Position numbers and translations under genes: made by a program. 64,000 nucleotides of DNA from Synechococcus sp. HJ21-Hayes. Its GTDB lineage: Bacteria > Cyanobacteriota > Cyanobacteriia > PCC-6307 > Cyanobiaceae. The stretch lies in the NCBI RefSeq assembly GCF_024345835.1, contig NZ_JAGQBW010000007.1:62001-126000 (forward strand), read 5' to 3'. Positions 46,195 through 56,249 of the stretch are shown here, one piece after another (the stretch's first letter is position 1; every line of letters begins with the position of its first letter). The notes under the pieces are model-generated. The model did not search any database. It saw only the letters and a program-made list of their open reading frames with translations, and had not been told where the DNA came from.

Positions 46195-47424
46195 CTAGAG
46201 GCTGCGCAGGGCCGTGATCGGGTCGAGCCGGGCCGCACGGCGGGCGGGCAGCACCCCGAAGATCAGGCCGATGGAGCCGGAGAGCCCCACGGTTACCAAC
46301 ACACTCACGGTGCCAATGGCAGCGGGCAGGGGGGTAAGGGCCCCCAGGGCCGCCACGGCCGAGAGGCCGAGGGCACTGCCGATCACCCCGCCGAGGCTGG
46401 AGAGCACCAGGGCCTCCACCAGGAACTGGGCCAGAACGTCGCTGCTGCGGGCGCCCACGGCTTTGCGCAGCCCGATCTCCGAGGTGCGCTCACTCACCGA
46501 CACCAACATGATGTTCATGATGCCGATGCCGCCCACCAGCAGGGAGATGGCGCCGATGGCGCCGAGCATCAACGTGAGGCCTCCGGTGATGGTGCCCACG
46601 ATCGAGAGGGCGTCCTGTTGAGAGCGCACGGCGAAATCGTCCTCCCGGAGGATGTTGTGGCGCTGGCGCAGCAGGTTGGTGATCTGGAACTTGGCCGCAC
46701 CGGTGCTCGCCTCGTCCTTCGCCTCCACGCTGATGAAGTTGAGGCTGACGCCGTAGGTGGGATCCCGGCCTGAGAGCTTGCTCACCATGGTGGAGAGCGG
46801 GATGTAGGCCGCCTCGTCCTGGTTCTGGCCGAACACGGCGCCCTTGGGGGCCATCACGCCGATCACCTCGAACGATTGGTCGCGGATGCGCAGGGTTTTG
46901 CCGATGGCCGATCCCACCGGCAGCAACTTGGTGCGCAGGTCGGGACCGATCACCACCACGTTGCGGGCCGCCTCCAGATCGCGCTGATCAATGAAGCGCC
47001 CCTGGGCCACATCAAAGCGGCGAACCGTGATGAAGTCCGGCGTGATGCCGGAGATCGTGGCCGTGGAGCTCTTGGATCCCGCCTGCAGCACCGAGCTCAG
47101 GGTGATCTGGGGCACCACCCGCTTCACGCTCGGCACCTGCTCCGCGATGGCCTCGGCGTCTTCCAGCACAAGGGTCTTGGGGAAGTCGATGCCCTGGCGG
47201 CGGCTGTCGTTGTTGCCGGGCACCACGAACAGCACGTTGGCCCCCAGGGTGTTGAGCTGCCCCTCGGCCAGGTTCTGGGCTCCCTTGCCCACACCCACGA
47301 GGGTGATCACTGAGGCATTGCCGATCACGATGCCGAGCATCGTGAGCAGGGATCGCAAGCGGTTGGCCTTGAGGGTATTCAAGGCCATCCCCACGGTTTC
47401 ACGCAGGGGGAGCTTGGCGGCCAT
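46195..47424 (-). CDS. MacB/FtsX-type ABC transporter permease
   Basis: 409 residues from ATG 47424 (MAAKLPLRETVGMALNTLKANRLRSLLTMLGIVIGNASVITLVGVGKG). The MacB topology is evident: one N-terminal helix, a large periplasmic domain (residues about 50-280, containing VVPGNNDSRRQG and VLQAGSKSSTATISGITPDF), then three C-terminal helices starting GAIGAISLLVGGIGIMNIMLVSVSERTSEIGLRKAVGA. The ATPase and periplasmic adaptor partners are not in the window. It is upstream of DUF1830, 149 nt away, and 37 nt downstream of pyk on the same strand. Confidence 0.9.
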   Translation of the reverse strand: MAAKLPLRETVGMALNTLKANRLRSLLTMLGIVIGNASVITLVGVGKGAQNLAEGQLNTLGANVLFVVPGNNDSRRQGIDFPKTLVLEDAEAIAEQVPSVKRVVPQITLSSVLQAGSKSSTATISGITPDFITVRRFDVAQGRFIDQRDLEAARNVVVIGPDLRTKLLPVGSAIGKTLRIRDQSFEVIGVMAPKGAVFGQNQDEAAYIPLSTMVSKLSGRDPTYGVSLNFISVEAKDEASTGAAKFQITNLLRQRHNILREDDFAVRSQQDALSIVGTITGGLTLMLGAIGAISLLVGGIGIMNIMLVSVSERTSEIGLRKAVGARSSDVLAQFLVEALVLSSLGGVIGSALGLSAVAALGALTPLPAAIGTVSVLVTVGLSGSIGLIFGVLPARRAARLDPITALRSL

Positions 47425-47461
47425 GGGGGCTCCAGAACGGGGCGGTGGTGCCGGTGCTAGC

Positions 47462-49234
47462 TCAGCGGGAGGCCATGGTGTGGTTGCGGGCACCGCGATG
47501 CACCACGCCCTCACGGGTGTCGAGGGTCACCAATTCACCGTGGCGCAGGTCGGCGGTGGCGTTGGCAACGCCCACGATCACAGGCACACCGAGCTGCTGG
47601 GCGATGGTGGCCGCGTGGCTTTCGGCTCCACCCACCTCGACGATCACGCCCCTGGCCTTGCGGATGGCGTCGACGAAATCGGCGGTGGTGTCCTTCACCA
47701 CCAGGATCTCGCCGCTCTGCATGCCGGCGGCCTCTTCAGGGGTGGTGGCCAGGCAGACCTTGCCGCTCACGGAGGTGCTGCCAATGCCCAGGCCACGGCC
47801 GAGGACGGCACTCACAATCCCCACCTTCACCAGGTCGGTGGAGCCGCTGACCCCCGGCAGCGTGCCGGCGGTCTGCACCACCAAATCGCCCTCCTTGAGC
47901 ACACCCATCTCCTGGGCGAGGCCCATGGCAATGGTGAAGGTGCTGGTGGCCGAGTTCTCCTGCTGCACCAGCAGGGGGTTGACGCCCCACACCAGCTGCA
48001 TGCGGCGGGCCACATCCACTTCACTGGTGATGGCCAGAATCGGGGTGGAGGGGCGGAACTTGCTCACATTGCGGGCAGTGGCGCCACTCTTGGTGAGGGT
48101 GAGGATGGCGGAGGCCTCAAGCCGGCGGGCGATGGAGCTCACCGCCTGGCTGATGGCGTTGGGGATGGTGGAGGCCAGCTGGCTGGTCTCGCTGCGGTGG
48201 GGATAGTCGCGCTCGATGCGGCGGGCGATCTGGCTCATGGTGGCCACGGCCTCCACGGGGAAGTCGCCCACGGCGCTTTCGTTGGACAGCATCACGGCGT
48301 CCGTGCCATCGAGGATGGCGTTGGCCACATCGCTCACTTCGGCACGGGTGGGCCGCGGGCAGCTCACCATCGAATCGAGCATCTGGGTGGCGGTGATCAC
48401 CGGGATGCCCAGGGCATTGCACTTGCGGATCAGCTCCTTCTGCAGCAGCGGCACTTCCTCGGCGGGCATTTCCACGCCGAGGTCACCGCGGGCCACCATC
48501 ACCCCGTCGCAGAGGGGCAGGATTGCATCGATCTGATCGATGGCTTCGAACTTTTCGATCTTGGCCACCACCGGCGTGCTGAAGCCGTGGCCGGCGATCA
48601 GCTCCTTGATCTCCAGCATGTCGGAGGGGTTGCGCACGAAGCTGAGGGCCACCCAGTCCACCCCCTGCTTGAGGCCAAAGGCCAGATCAGTGCGGTCCTT
48701 GTCGGTGAGGGCGCGAATGGAGAGTTGAACGTCCGGGAAATTGACGCCCTTGTTATTGGAGAGCACGCCACCCACGGTGACGGTGCAATAGAGGGTCTGC
48801 TCGCCCTGGTCCACCCGGTCCACCACCATCTCGACGCGGCCGTCATCCAGGAGGATGCGGCTGCCCGGAACCACCTCATCGGCCAGCCGGTCGTAGGTGA
48901 CGGTGGCAATGGCCTGACTGCACTCCACATTCCGTGAGGTGAGGGTGAAGGCATCCCCTTTGGCCACGGTGATGGGGCCGTCCTTGAAGCGACCCAGACG
49001 GATCTTGGGACCCTGCAGATCTTGCAGGATGCCCACGTGGATGCCCAGCTCGTGGCCCACCTGGCGGATGGTGGCGACCCGGGCAGCGTGCTCGGCGTGG
49101 TCGCCGTGGGAGAAGTTGAGGCGGAAAGTGGTTGCTCCGGCCTCAATCAGCGCGCGCAGCTGCTCGGGAGATTCGGTTGCAGGGCCGATGGTGGCCACGA
49201 TCTTGGTGCGACGCGTGAGATCGGGCAGGGCCAT
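47462..49234 (-). CDS. pyk: pyruvate kinase with C-terminal PEP-utilising mobile domain
   Basis: 590 residues. The barrel holds RTKIVATIGPATESPEQL at the N-terminus, VAKIEKFEAIDQIDAIL near 220, DGVMVARGDLGVEMPAEEVPLLQKELI near 245-271, and ITATQMLDSMVSCPRPTRAEVSDVANAILDGTDAVMLSNESA near 283-324. After the regulatory C-domain, residues about 485-590 form a PEP-utiliser swivelling domain (GGAESHAATIAQQLGVPVIVGV), as in Bacillus and cyanobacterial isozymes. The ATG 49234 is divergent from the MazG-like gene across 60 nt. Confidence 0.97.
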   Translation of the reverse strand: MALPDLTRRTKIVATIGPATESPEQLRALIEAGATTFRLNFSHGDHAEHAARVATIRQVGHELGIHVGILQDLQGPKIRLGRFKDGPITVAKGDAFTLTSRNVECSQAIATVTYDRLADEVVPGSRILLDDGRVEMVVDRVDQGEQTLYCTVTVGGVLSNNKGVNFPDVQLSIRALTDKDRTDLAFGLKQGVDWVALSFVRNPSDMLEIKELIAGHGFSTPVVAKIEKFEAIDQIDAILPLCDGVMVARGDLGVEMPAEEVPLLQKELIRKCNALGIPVITATQMLDSMVSCPRPTRAEVSDVANAILDGTDAVMLSNESAVGDFPVEAVATMSQIARRIERDYPHRSETSQLASTIPNAISQAVSSIARRLEASAILTLTKSGATARNVSKFRPSTPILAITSEVDVARRMQLVWGVNPLLVQQENSATSTFTIAMGLAQEMGVLKEGDLVVQTAGTLPGVSGSTDLVKVGIVSAVLGRGLGIGSTSVSGKVCLATTPEEAAGMQSGEILVVKDTTADFVDAIRKARGVIVEVGGAESHAATIAQQLGVPVIVGVANATADLRHGELVTLDTREGVVHRGARNHTMASR

Positions 49235-49294
49235 TCGGCGGGGCCAAAGTTGAGTTCGACACTATCATCGTGGGCCACCAGCCCTGTTGTGCCA

Positions 49295-49624
49295 ATGGAT
49301 CTCAACGCGTATCAGCAGGGGGCCCGCACCACGGCGAAGTACCCCGATGTGGGCAGCAATCCCATCTACCCCACCCTGGGGCTGTGCGGTGAAGCCGGCG
49401 AGGTGGCCGACAAGGTGAAGAAGGTGCTGCGTGATCAGGGCGGCCAGTTCTCAGCTGAGGTGCGCGAGGCCCTCAAGCTGGAGCTGGGGGACGTGCTCTG
49501 GTACGTGGCCCAGCTGGCCAGTGAGCTCGATTTCGAGCTGGCGGAGATTGCCGAGGCCAATCTGGCCAAGCTGGCCAGCCGGGCCGCTCGTAACGTGATC
49601 TCCGGCAGCGGCGACCACCGGTGA
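49295..49624 (+). CDS. MazG-like nucleotide pyrophosphohydrolase
   Basis: 109 residues from ATG 49295 (MDLNAYQQGARTTAKYP). The metal-binding helices are GLCGEAGEVADKVKKVLRDQGG near residues 31-52 and LELGDVLWYVAQLASELDFEL near 64-84. These supply the EExxE and ExxD acids of the all-alpha NTP-PPase superfamily. It probably hydrolyses a non-canonical or excess nucleotide. The TGA overlaps the GTG of the next gene as GTGA, so they are coupled. An upstream extension into the pyk region is rejected. Confidence 0.88.
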   Translation: MDLNAYQQGARTTAKYPDVGSNPIYPTLGLCGEAGEVADKVKKVLRDQGGQFSAEVREALKLELGDVLWYVAQLASELDFELAEIAEANLAKLASRAARNVISGSGDHR

Positions 49625-50094
49625 GACACATTTTCTACGCCTTGGTGCTGGTGGTTCTGACCCTGTTCACCCCCCTGGTGCCGCCGGCTCAGGCGGCGGG
49701 ACTCACGGTGTCGGAGGTGAGCCTCGACCCCTGCCCTGCCGATGACATCGGGGCCCAGCCCCAGCTGCGTCGACCCAGTGGTGCCAGCTGCTTCGTGCTG
49801 CGGGGCACGGTGAGCAACCCCGCCCGCAAGCCGGTGGTGGACACCGATGTGTTCGCTCAGATCCTGGATGCCAGCGGCGAGCCGGTGCTGCAGAACCGCT
49901 CGCGGGTGGGCTCCATCGGCGATGTCCCCCCCGGTTCCTCCAGCTTTGCCCTGCGCCTGGCTGTGCCGGCCGGCACCCCTGGACCCTTCAGCTTTACCAA
50001 CGTGAAGGCCCGTGGTTTCAGCGCCCCGGTGCGCACCCGGGCCGGAGAGTTCGACGACCTGCTGCCCTTGGAGCAGGCTGTGGCGGATCAGTAG
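49621..50094 (+). CDS. exported beta-rich protein, function unknown
   Basis: 157 residues from GTG 49621. Residues 1-25 are a signal peptide (IFYALVLVVLTLFTPLVPPAQA). The mature part is a single beta-sandwich-like domain (ASCFVLRGTVSNPARKPVVDTDVFAQILDASGEPVLQNRSRVGSI) reminiscent of FxLYD or DUF3426-type modules. This is a loose structural impression. It overlaps the MazG-like gene by 4 nt and the convergent yggT by 7 nt. Confidence 0.7.
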   Translation: MRHIFYALVLVVLTLFTPLVPPAQAAGLTVSEVSLDPCPADDIGAQPQLRRPSGASCFVLRGTVSNPARKPVVDTDVFAQILDASGEPVLQNRSRVGSIGDVPPGSSSFALRLAVPAGTPGPFSFTNVKARGFSAPVRTRAGEFDDLLPLEQAVADQ

Positions 50095-50375
50095 CCCGCG
50101 CTTAGCACGCTCACGCTGGCGGCACCCAGGAGCTGCTGCACCAGGCTCAGGGCCAGGAAGGCCAGGATCGCGGAGAGATCGAGCCCACCGAGCGGTGGAA
50201 TCAGACCGCGAAAGGCGTTCAGGTAGGGGTCGGTGATCGAACTCACCGTCGAGAGCACCGGATTGCCCCAGTCCAGGTTGGGGAACCAGGTGAGCAGCAC
50301 CCGCACTAGCAGGATGAGCGAATAGATCTCCAGGGTGCTGGCGAGCACGCTCAGCAGTTGGCTCAACACGTCCAT
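50088..50375 (-). CDS. YggT family membrane protein
   Basis: 95 residues with two membrane segments (LASTLEIYSLILLVRVLLTWF and a later LDLSAILAFLALSLVQQLLGA). The family motif is LLTWFPNLDWGNPVLSTVSSITDPYLNAFRGLIPPLGG near residues 29-66. Plant and algal homologues (CCB3/YLMG) act in cytochrome b6 heme attachment or plastid nucleoid organisation. The cyanobacterial role is uncertain. It lies 36 nt after scpB on the same strand. Confidence 0.9.
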   Translation of the reverse strand: MDVLSQLLSVLASTLEIYSLILLVRVLLTWFPNLDWGNPVLSTVSSITDPYLNAFRGLIPPLGGLDLSAILAFLALSLVQQLLGAASVSVLSAGY

Positions 50376-50411
50376 GGGCTCTGGGGATCGAAGAACAACT
50401 CTATGGAGGGC

Positions 50412-50972
50412 TCAGGCGGCCTGCTCCAGGTCTGGCTGATTGTGGGCCGTGATCGCCCGTTTGGCCGCCACCAACTCCTCGGTTTTCACCGAGAAGGTGC
50501 GATGGAACTTTTCGCTGAGGGTGAGCCAGTAGGAGCGGCCCTCGCTCTGGCGCTTGCGTTCGATGAAGTTCTGGGCCAGCAGTTCCTTGATGTGGTCGTA
50601 GGCGCCGGAGCCGCGCAGCTCCACCAGATCCGATTGGAGGATGCGCTTCTTGAGGGCGATGGTGGCGAGGGTTCGCAGGGCCGCGGTGGAGAGGTCTACC
50701 GGCAGCAGGTTCTGCACCAGATCACCAAGTCCGTCGCGGAGCTGCAGGCTGTAGCGCTGTCCCTCCTGGCGGATCTCCAGGGCGGTGTCGCGATGGGCGT
50801 AGTCGGCCATCAGGGTGATCAGCCCGATCTCCGCCTGGTCGCGGCTCACCGCGGCGATCTCGGCCAGTTCCCCCAGGGTGAGGGCGCGGCCCTTCAAATA
50901 GAGGATGGCCTCCATGCGCGCCGGCAGGGAGAGGGCTGTGCCCTGGGGTTGAATCTCGGCCTGGCTGGACAT
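50412..50972 (-). CDS. scpB: SMC-ScpAB complex subunit ScpB
   Basis: 186 residues. Two winged-helix domains in the kleisin-partner arrangement: RMEAILYLKGRALTLGELAEIAAVSRDQAEIGLITLMADY near residues 18-57, and AALRTLATIALKKRILQSDLVELRGSGAYDHIKELLAQNFIER near 97-139. ScpB works with ScpA and SMC in chromosome condensation; scpA and smc are not in the window. It lies between ilvA and yggT on the minus strand, 31 nt after ilvA. Confidence 0.92.
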   Translation of the reverse strand: MSSQAEIQPQGTALSLPARMEAILYLKGRALTLGELAEIAAVSRDQAEIGLITLMADYAHRDTALEIRQEGQRYSLQLRDGLGDLVQNLLPVDLSTAALRTLATIALKKRILQSDLVELRGSGAYDHIKELLAQNFIERKRQSEGRSYWLTLSEKFHRTFSVKTEELVAAKRAITAHNQPDLEQAA

Positions 50973-51003
50973 TCAGGTTCTCCAGCTCGGTGTTAAAGGC
51001 AAG

Positions 51004-52593
51004 TTATCCCACCCCTACGGCACCGGCCACCTCACCCAGAAACAGCCGGTAGGCCGGGTTCTCCGTTTCGTTTTCATACTGATAGCCGAGGCCATCGAGG
51101 AAGCTCTGCCACTCGCCCAGCTCCGCTGGCGGCACCTGCACGCCCACCACAATGCGGCCCACGTCCGCCCCGTGGTTGCGGTAGTGAAAGATGCTGATGT
51201 TCCAGTTGGGATGCAGGCTGGTGAGGAACCTCATCAGCGCACCCGGCCGTTCGGGGAACTCGAAGCGATAGAGCAGTTCCTCCCCCTGACTGGCGGCTTC
51301 CGCGGCACTGGCGGGCAGGCGCCCCCCCACCATGTGGCGCAGGTGCAGTTTGGCCAACTCGTTGTTGGAGAGATCCAGGCAGGCAAAGCCGGCGTTCTGC
51401 ACATCGGTGATCAGCTGCTGCTCATCGGCCGAGCCACTGGTCTGCACACCCACGAAGATGTGGGCGCGCTTGGGATCGGCCAGGCGATAGCTGAATTCCG
51501 TGAGGCTGCGGTTGCCCAGCAGCGTGCAGAAGCGCCGCAGGCTGCCGGTTTCCTCCGGGATTTCCACGGCCAACATGGCCTCGCGGTCTTCGCTGATCTC
51601 GGTGCGTTCGGCCACAAAGCGCAGCCGATCGAAGTTCATGTTGGCGCCGCAGCTCACGGCTACCAGCGTTTTGCCGTGCAGCTGTCGCTTGGCGACATCC
51701 GCCTTCATGCCAGCCACGGCCAGGGCGCCGGCCGGTTCCAGGATCGAGCGGGTGTCCTCGAACACGTCCTTGATGGCCGCACAGATGGCGTCGGTGTCCA
51801 CGGTCACCATGGCGTCCACGTAGTGCCGAGCCAGTTCGAAGGTCTGGGCACCCACCTGGCGCACGGCCACGCCATCGGCGAACAGGCCCACCTGCTCCAG
51901 CTTCACCCGCTCCCCCAGGGCCAGGGAGCGGGTCATGGCATCGGCATCCACCGGTTCCACGCCGATCACTTCCACTTGGGGCCACAGGGTTTTCACGTAG
52001 GCCGCGATGCCGGCGATCAGGCCGCCACCGCCCACCGCCACGTAGATGGCATCGGGGGGTTCGGAGCACTGGCGCAGGATCTCGAGGGCGATGGTGCCCT
52101 GCCCGGCGATCACCTCGGGATCGTCAAAGGGATGGATGAAGGTGAGACCTCGCTCCCCGGCCAGCCGGTAGGCCTCCGTGCAGGCATCGTCGTAGCTGTC
52201 GCCGTGCAGCACCACCTCGGCGCCGCGGGCGGCCACGGCCCGTACCTTCATCTCGGGCGTGGTGACGGGCATCACGATCACGGCCCGGCAGCCGAGCTTC
52301 TGGGCGCCGAGGGCCACCCCCTGGGCATGGTTGCCGGCACTGGCGGCGATCACGCCCCGACCCAGTTCCTCGGCAGAGAGGCTGGCCATTTTGTTGTAGG
52401 CCCCGCGCAGCTTGAAGCTGAACACGGGTTGCAGGTCTTCCCGTTTGAGCAGCACGGTGTTGCCCAAGCGCCGCGACAGGTTTGGGGCCGGATCCAGGGG
52501 GGATTCAATCGCTACGTCGTAGACACGCGCCCGCAGGATGCGCTGGAGCATGTCCGGGCAGGGGGCAGGGGCCGGGGTGCAGGCATCGGTCAT
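51004..52593 (-). CDS. ilvA: threonine ammonia-lyase, biosynthetic
   Basis: Converts threonine to 2-oxobutanoate for isoleucine synthesis, PLP-dependent. About 529 residues from ATG 52593 (MTDACTPAPAPCPDMLQRIL). The PLP lysine is in LQPVFSFKLRGAYNKM near residues 49-64. The serine/glycine phosphate loop is AVGGGGLIAGIAAYVK near 178. The C-terminal third contains two ACT-like regulatory domains (REAMLAVEIPEETGSLRRFCTLLG and GEELLYRFEFPERPGALMRFL), the sites of isoleucine/valine control. Divergent from dxs with 121 nt between starts. Confidence 0.95.
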   Translation of the reverse strand: MTDACTPAPAPCPDMLQRILRARVYDVAIESPLDPAPNLSRRLGNTVLLKREDLQPVFSFKLRGAYNKMASLSAEELGRGVIAASAGNHAQGVALGAQKLGCRAVIVMPVTTPEMKVRAVAARGAEVVLHGDSYDDACTEAYRLAGERGLTFIHPFDDPEVIAGQGTIALEILRQCSEPPDAIYVAVGGGGLIAGIAAYVKTLWPQVEVIGVEPVDADAMTRSLALGERVKLEQVGLFADGVAVRQVGAQTFELARHYVDAMVTVDTDAICAAIKDVFEDTRSILEPAGALAVAGMKADVAKRQLHGKTLVAVSCGANMNFDRLRFVAERTEISEDREAMLAVEIPEETGSLRRFCTLLGNRSLTEFSYRLADPKRAHIFVGVQTSGSADEQQLITDVQNAGFACLDLSNNELAKLHLRHMVGGRLPASAAEAASQGEELLYRFEFPERPGALMRFLTSLHPNWNISIFHYRNHGADVGRIVVGVQVPPAELGEWQSFLDGLGYQYENETENPAYRLFLGEVAGAVGVG

Positions 52594-52714
52594 CCCCACA
52601 GTGTGACAAGCCTCTGAAGCTGGCCGTTCCAGGGGCTGGTCACGGTGCTTTTTCACGCCAACGCCCGGGCTGGAACACGTAGATTGCCTCTCATTAAGGC
52701 GCAGGACATAGGGC

Positions 52715-54622
52715 ATGCATCTCAGCGAGCTGAATCATCCGAATCAGCTGCATGGCCTGAGCACCGCTGAGCTCGAGGGCATCGCTCGCCAGATCCGCGA
52801 GCGTCACCTGGAGGTTGTGAGCACCAGTGGCGGCCATTTGGGGCCCGGCCTTGGGGTGGTGGAACTCACCCTCGCCCTCTACCAGACCCTGGATCTCGAC
52901 CGCGATCGCATCGTGTGGGATGTAGGCCACCAGGCCTATCCCCACAAGCTGATCACCGGCCGTTACAACACCTTCCACACCCTTCGCCAGAAGGACGGCG
53001 TTGCCGGCTACCTCAAGCGTTGCGAGAGCAGCTTTGACCACTTCGGTGCCGGCCATGCCAGCACCTCCATTTCCGCTGCCCTGGGCATGGCCCTGGCCCG
53101 CGACCAGCGGGGTGACGACTTCAAATGTGTGGCCGTGATCGGCGATGGCTCCTTGACGGGGGGGATGGCCCTGGAGGCCATCAACCACGCCGGCCACCTG
53201 CCCAAAACCCGGCTGCTTGTGGTGCTGAACGACAACGACATGTCGATCAGTCCGCCAGTGGGGGCCCTCTCGACGCACCTCAACCGGATGCGCCACAGCA
53301 AGCCCCTGCAGTTCCTGCAGGACAACGCTGAGGAGGCGATCAAACACCTGCCGTTCCTGCACGGTGAGCTGCCCACCGAGCTCAAGAACCTCAAAGAGAG
53401 CATGAAGCGCTTGGCGGTGCCCAAGCTTGGGGCGGTGTTTGAAGAGCTGGGCTTCACCTACATGGGCCCGGTGGATGGCCATGACATCGCCGGCATGGTG
53501 AAGGTGTTCCAGCAGGCCCACGAGCACGAGGGGCCGGTGCTGGTGCACGTGGCCACCACCAAGGGCAAGGGCTATGCCTATGCCGAGGCCGATCAAGTTG
53601 GCTACCACGCCCAGAGCGCCTTCGACCTGGCCACCGGCAAGGCCTACCCCTCCAGCAAGCCCAAACCCCCGGGCTACAGCAAGGTATTTGGCCAGACCCT
53701 GATCAAGATCTGTGAGCAAGATCCCCGGGTGGTGGGCATCACCGCCGCCATGGCCACTGGTACGGGCCTGGATCTGCTGGAGAAGGCGAGGCCCCATCAG
53801 TATTTCGATGTGGGCATCGCCGAACAACATGCCGTGACCATGGCCGCCGGTATGGCCTGTGAGGGCCTGCGGCCGGTGTGCGCGATCTACAGCACCTTCC
53901 TGCAGCGCGCCTACGACCAGCTCATCCACGACGTGGGCATTCAGAACCTGCCCGTGACCTTCGTGCTCGACAGGGCCGGAATCGTGGGGGCCGATGGCCC
54001 CACCCACCAGGGTCAATACGACATCAGTTACTTGCGCTGTGTTCCCAACTTCACGGTGATGGCGCCCAAGGATGAGGCGGAACTGCAACGCATGCTGGTG
54101 ACCTCCCTCCAGCACAACGGCCCCTGCGCCCTGCGCATTCCCCGCGGTGAAGGTGAGGGCGTTCCCTTGATGGAGGAGGGCTGGGAGCCCCTGGAGATCG
54201 GCCGCGGGGAACTGCTCGCCGATGGGGACGACCTGCTGATCGTGGCCTACGGCGCCATGGTTGGCCCCGCCATGGCCACCGCCGGACTGCTCCAAGAGCA
54301 GGGCGTTCGGGCTGCGGTGATCAATGCCCGCTTCCTGCGCCCCCTCGATGAGGCGCTGATCCTGCCGATGGCCAAGCGCATCGGCAAGGTGGTGACCATG
54401 GAGGAGGGATGCCTCGCGGGTGGTTTCGGTGCCGCCGTGGTGGAAACCCTCAACGACCACGACGTGCTCGTGCCCGTGTATCGCATCGGCATTCCCGATG
54501 TGCTGGTGGACCACGCCACCCCAGACCAGAGCAAGCAGGCGCTGGGCCTCACCCCGCCCCAGATGACCGACAGCATCCTCAACCGCTTTGGTTCCCTCAA
54601 GCGCCAGCCGGTGGGTGTCTGA
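52715..54622 (+). CDS. dxs: 1-deoxy-D-xylulose-5-phosphate synthase
   Basis: First enzyme of the MEP isoprenoid pathway, thiamin-diphosphate dependent, feeding carotenoids and chlorophyll phytol. 635 residues. [18 protein letters not shown] lies near residue 38. The ThDP motif [33 protein letters not shown] spans about 149-181. [15 protein letters not shown] lies near 253, and the pyrimidine-domain glutamate region is [18 protein letters not shown] near 366. It overlaps the downstream FAD oxidoreductase by 8 nt, suggesting an isoprenoid-related partner. Confidence 0.97.
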   Translation: MHLSELNHPNQLHGLSTAELEGIARQIRERHLEVVSTSGGHLGPGLGVVELTLALYQTLDLDRDRIVWDVGHQAYPHKLITGRYNTFHTLRQKDGVAGYLKRCESSFDHFGAGHASTSISAALGMALARDQRGDDFKCVAVIGDGSLTGGMALEAINHAGHLPKTRLLVVLNDNDMSISPPVGALSTHLNRMRHSKPLQFLQDNAEEAIKHLPFLHGELPTELKNLKESMKRLAVPKLGAVFEELGFTYMGPVDGHDIAGMVKVFQQAHEHEGPVLVHVATTKGKGYAYAEADQVGYHAQSAFDLATGKAYPSSKPKPPGYSKVFGQTLIKICEQDPRVVGITAAMATGTGLDLLEKARPHQYFDVGIAEQHAVTMAAGMACEGLRPVCAIYSTFLQRAYDQLIHDVGIQNLPVTFVLDRAGIVGADGPTHQGQYDISYLRCVPNFTVMAPKDEAELQRMLVTSLQHNGPCALRIPRGEGEGVPLMEEGWEPLEIGRGELLADGDDLLIVAYGAMVGPAMATAGLLQEQGVRAAVINARFLRPLDEALILPMAKRIGKVVTMEEGCLAGGFGAAVVETLNDHDVLVPVYRIGIPDVLVDHATPDQSKQALGLTPPQMTDSILNRFGSLKRQPVGV

Positions 54623-55832
54623 ACGCGAGGGCCTTGCCCCAGCTTGTGTGGATGTGCTGATCGCTGGTGCCGGCCCGGCCGGTGCCGAGTTGGCCAGGCT
54701 GTTGGCTGAGGCCGGCACCTCCGTGCTGCTGGTGGATCCCCTCACCGATCTGCGCCGGGCCGCCTTCAGCAGTGCCGCGCTTCCCCTGGCCGCCGTGGAG
54801 CACTTCGGGCTACCCGCCTCGGTGGTGGCCAGCCAATGGAGCCGCTGGTTGCTGTTGGGTCCTGGCCTGCAGCGGCGTGAATGGAGTTCCAGCCAACAGC
54901 AACCCCTCGGCGCCGTGTTGGATTTCGGCAGCCTGCGCCAGTGGCTGGCCGACCAGGCGGTTGCCGCTGGCGTCCAGGTGCAGCTGGGTTGGCGGGCTGA
55001 GCGCATGGAGCCGGTGGCCGAGGGCATCCGTACCCAACTGCGATCGGTGACGGGTGAACGCCGCTGGGTGCAGAGCCAATGGCTGGTGGACGCCACGGGC
55101 CAGCAGCGGGCCTTGCTGGGTGACCCCTCCCCAGCCCACGGGCCCCTGGTGCGTGGGGTGGGCGTGGAGTGGTTGCTGCAGGTGGATCCGGAGCAGTGGC
55201 AGCCCTGGGCCGATCGCCTCAGTTTTCTGATGGGCAGTACCTGGGTTCCCCAGGGCTACGGCTGGGTGTTCCCGATGCAGCCCGGTGTGTTGAAGCTGGG
55301 GGTATGCCGGCTTCTGGATCCGGATCGGTCCCAGCCGGCCCTGAATCCTCTCCTGGCTGGGCTGCTGCAACGGCTTGGGCTCAGCCAGGCTCAGGTGCTC
55401 GATCGCCACGGTGGGCTGATTCGCAGCACGGTTCGGCGGCGGGAGCCCCACCAGCGGGGCCGCCTGCTGGGCCTTGGGGATGCCGTGAGCACGGCGAATC
55501 TGCTGGGGGGCGAGGGTATTCGCCACGCCATGGCCAGTAGCCGGGTGTTGGCGCCCCTGCTGCTGAAGGCTTTGCAGGGAAGCCCCCTTGCCCTACGGCG
55601 CTATCCGCGCGCGCTGCGTCGCACGCTGGGCTGGCGTTGGACCCTGAGCGGGCGGCTGGCGCGGCGCACCTGGCTTGGGTTGCGCGATGCCAGGGCAGAC
55701 CATCGCCTCGAGCAACTGCTCACTGGGCTTCACTCCCAGGCTTCCGCGGAAGATCTCTCCGCCTTGCTGTTCCACTACCGTTTCGAGCGTTACGGCCTGC
55801 GGGTGTTGCCTTACCTACTGGGGTGGCATTGA
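54615..55832 (+). CDS. FAD-dependent oxidoreductase, lycopene-cyclase/GGR-like
   Basis: About 405 residues from GTG 54615; GTG 54648 would start at [12 protein letters not shown]. The FAD dinucleotide motif [29 protein letters not shown] lies near residues 14-42. Further blocks include [14 protein letters not shown] and [25 protein letters not shown], the latter resembling the second FAD motif of lycopene cyclase and geranylgeranyl reductase. Coupled translation with dxs hints at carotenoid or isoprenoid chemistry. The reaction is not fixed: CrtL-like, GGR-like and other reductases all fit. Confidence 0.82.
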   Translation: MSEREGLAPACVDVLIAGAGPAGAELARLLAEAGTSVLLVDPLTDLRRAAFSSAALPLAAVEHFGLPASVVASQWSRWLLLGPGLQRREWSSSQQQPLGAVLDFGSLRQWLADQAVAAGVQVQLGWRAERMEPVAEGIRTQLRSVTGERRWVQSQWLVDATGQQRALLGDPSPAHGPLVRGVGVEWLLQVDPEQWQPWADRLSFLMGSTWVPQGYGWVFPMQPGVLKLGVCRLLDPDRSQPALNPLLAGLLQRLGLSQAQVLDRHGGLIRSTVRRREPHQRGRLLGLGDAVSTANLLGGEGIRHAMASSRVLAPLLLKALQGSPLALRRYPRALRRTLGWRWTLSGRLARRTWLGLRDARADHRLEQLLTGLHSQASAEDLSALLFHYRFERYGLRVLPYLLGWH

Positions 55833-55873
55833 ACCTGGGCGCGTTCCACAACCAGGGGTTTGACGCACAACAA

Positions 55874-55895
55874 AGCAGGCCCATGGGGGCCTGCT
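55874..55895. terminator. hairpin terminator between FAD gene and psaK
   Basis: A 9-nt perfect stem AGCAGGCCC/GGGCCTGCT with loop ATGG. On the minus strand it is followed by TTGTTG, a moderate T-rich tail suiting psaK. On the plus strand the run after it is G-rich, so plus termination is doubtful. It lies in the 103-nt convergent gap. Confidence 0.65.
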
Positions 55896-55935
55896 GGGCT
55901 GGGTGAGCGGCCGAAGCCTTCTGCCTAGAGAGGGT

Positions 55936-56193
55936 TCAGACCACACCGCGGGCGGCCAGGCCCAGGATGGCGCCGATGCCGAAGATGTGGCCCAGGGAGG
56001 TGGTGGCCAGGAGGGAGGCGTGGCTCATGCCGCCGAACATCGCGGCGTTCGGCAGCTGGGCGCCTTCGTTGGGGTACTTGATGGTGGCTTTGCCGATGCC
56101 GATGGCGATCACGTTGCAGATGATCATCACCAGCGCCACCTTGGGCGACCAGGAGAGGGAAGCGGGGGCGATGGCCAGCAGGGGAGCGATCAT
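55936..56193 (-). CDS. psaK: photosystem I subunit X (PsaK)
   Basis: 85-residue peripheral PSI subunit with two membrane helices. The N-terminal WSPKVALVMIICNVIAIGIGKATIKYPNEGAQLPNAAMFGG block (residues 15-55) and C-terminal LLATTSLGHIFGIGAILGLAARGVV are diagnostic. In cyanobacteria PsaK isoforms are exchanged under high light and affect state transitions. Which paralogue this is cannot be told. ATG 56193 lies 56 nt from the receptor-like gene stop. Followed by a hairpin terminator. Confidence 0.95.
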   Translation of the reverse strand: MIAPLLAIAPASLSWSPKVALVMIICNVIAIGIGKATIKYPNEGAQLPNAAMFGGMSHASLLATTSLGHIFGIGAILGLAARGVV

Positions 56194-56249
56194 CGAATTC
56201 TTGGCGACGCTTCATCTTCCGAGCAGAGCTCGCCTAGGACCACCTGCGC

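Noticed and set aside
46991-48937. 648-codon open frame antisense to pyk and the MacB-type permease
   Set aside because: His/Gly/Ala-rich composition with no domain, opposite two well-supported genes.
51172-52617. 481-codon open frame antisense to ilvA
   Set aside because: ilvA has intact PLP and ACT motifs on the other strand; this frame shows none.
52694-55096. 800-codon open frame antisense to dxs
   Set aside because: It mirrors dxs and its downstream gene, which have complete catalytic motifs; GC-rich third positions create long antisense frames.
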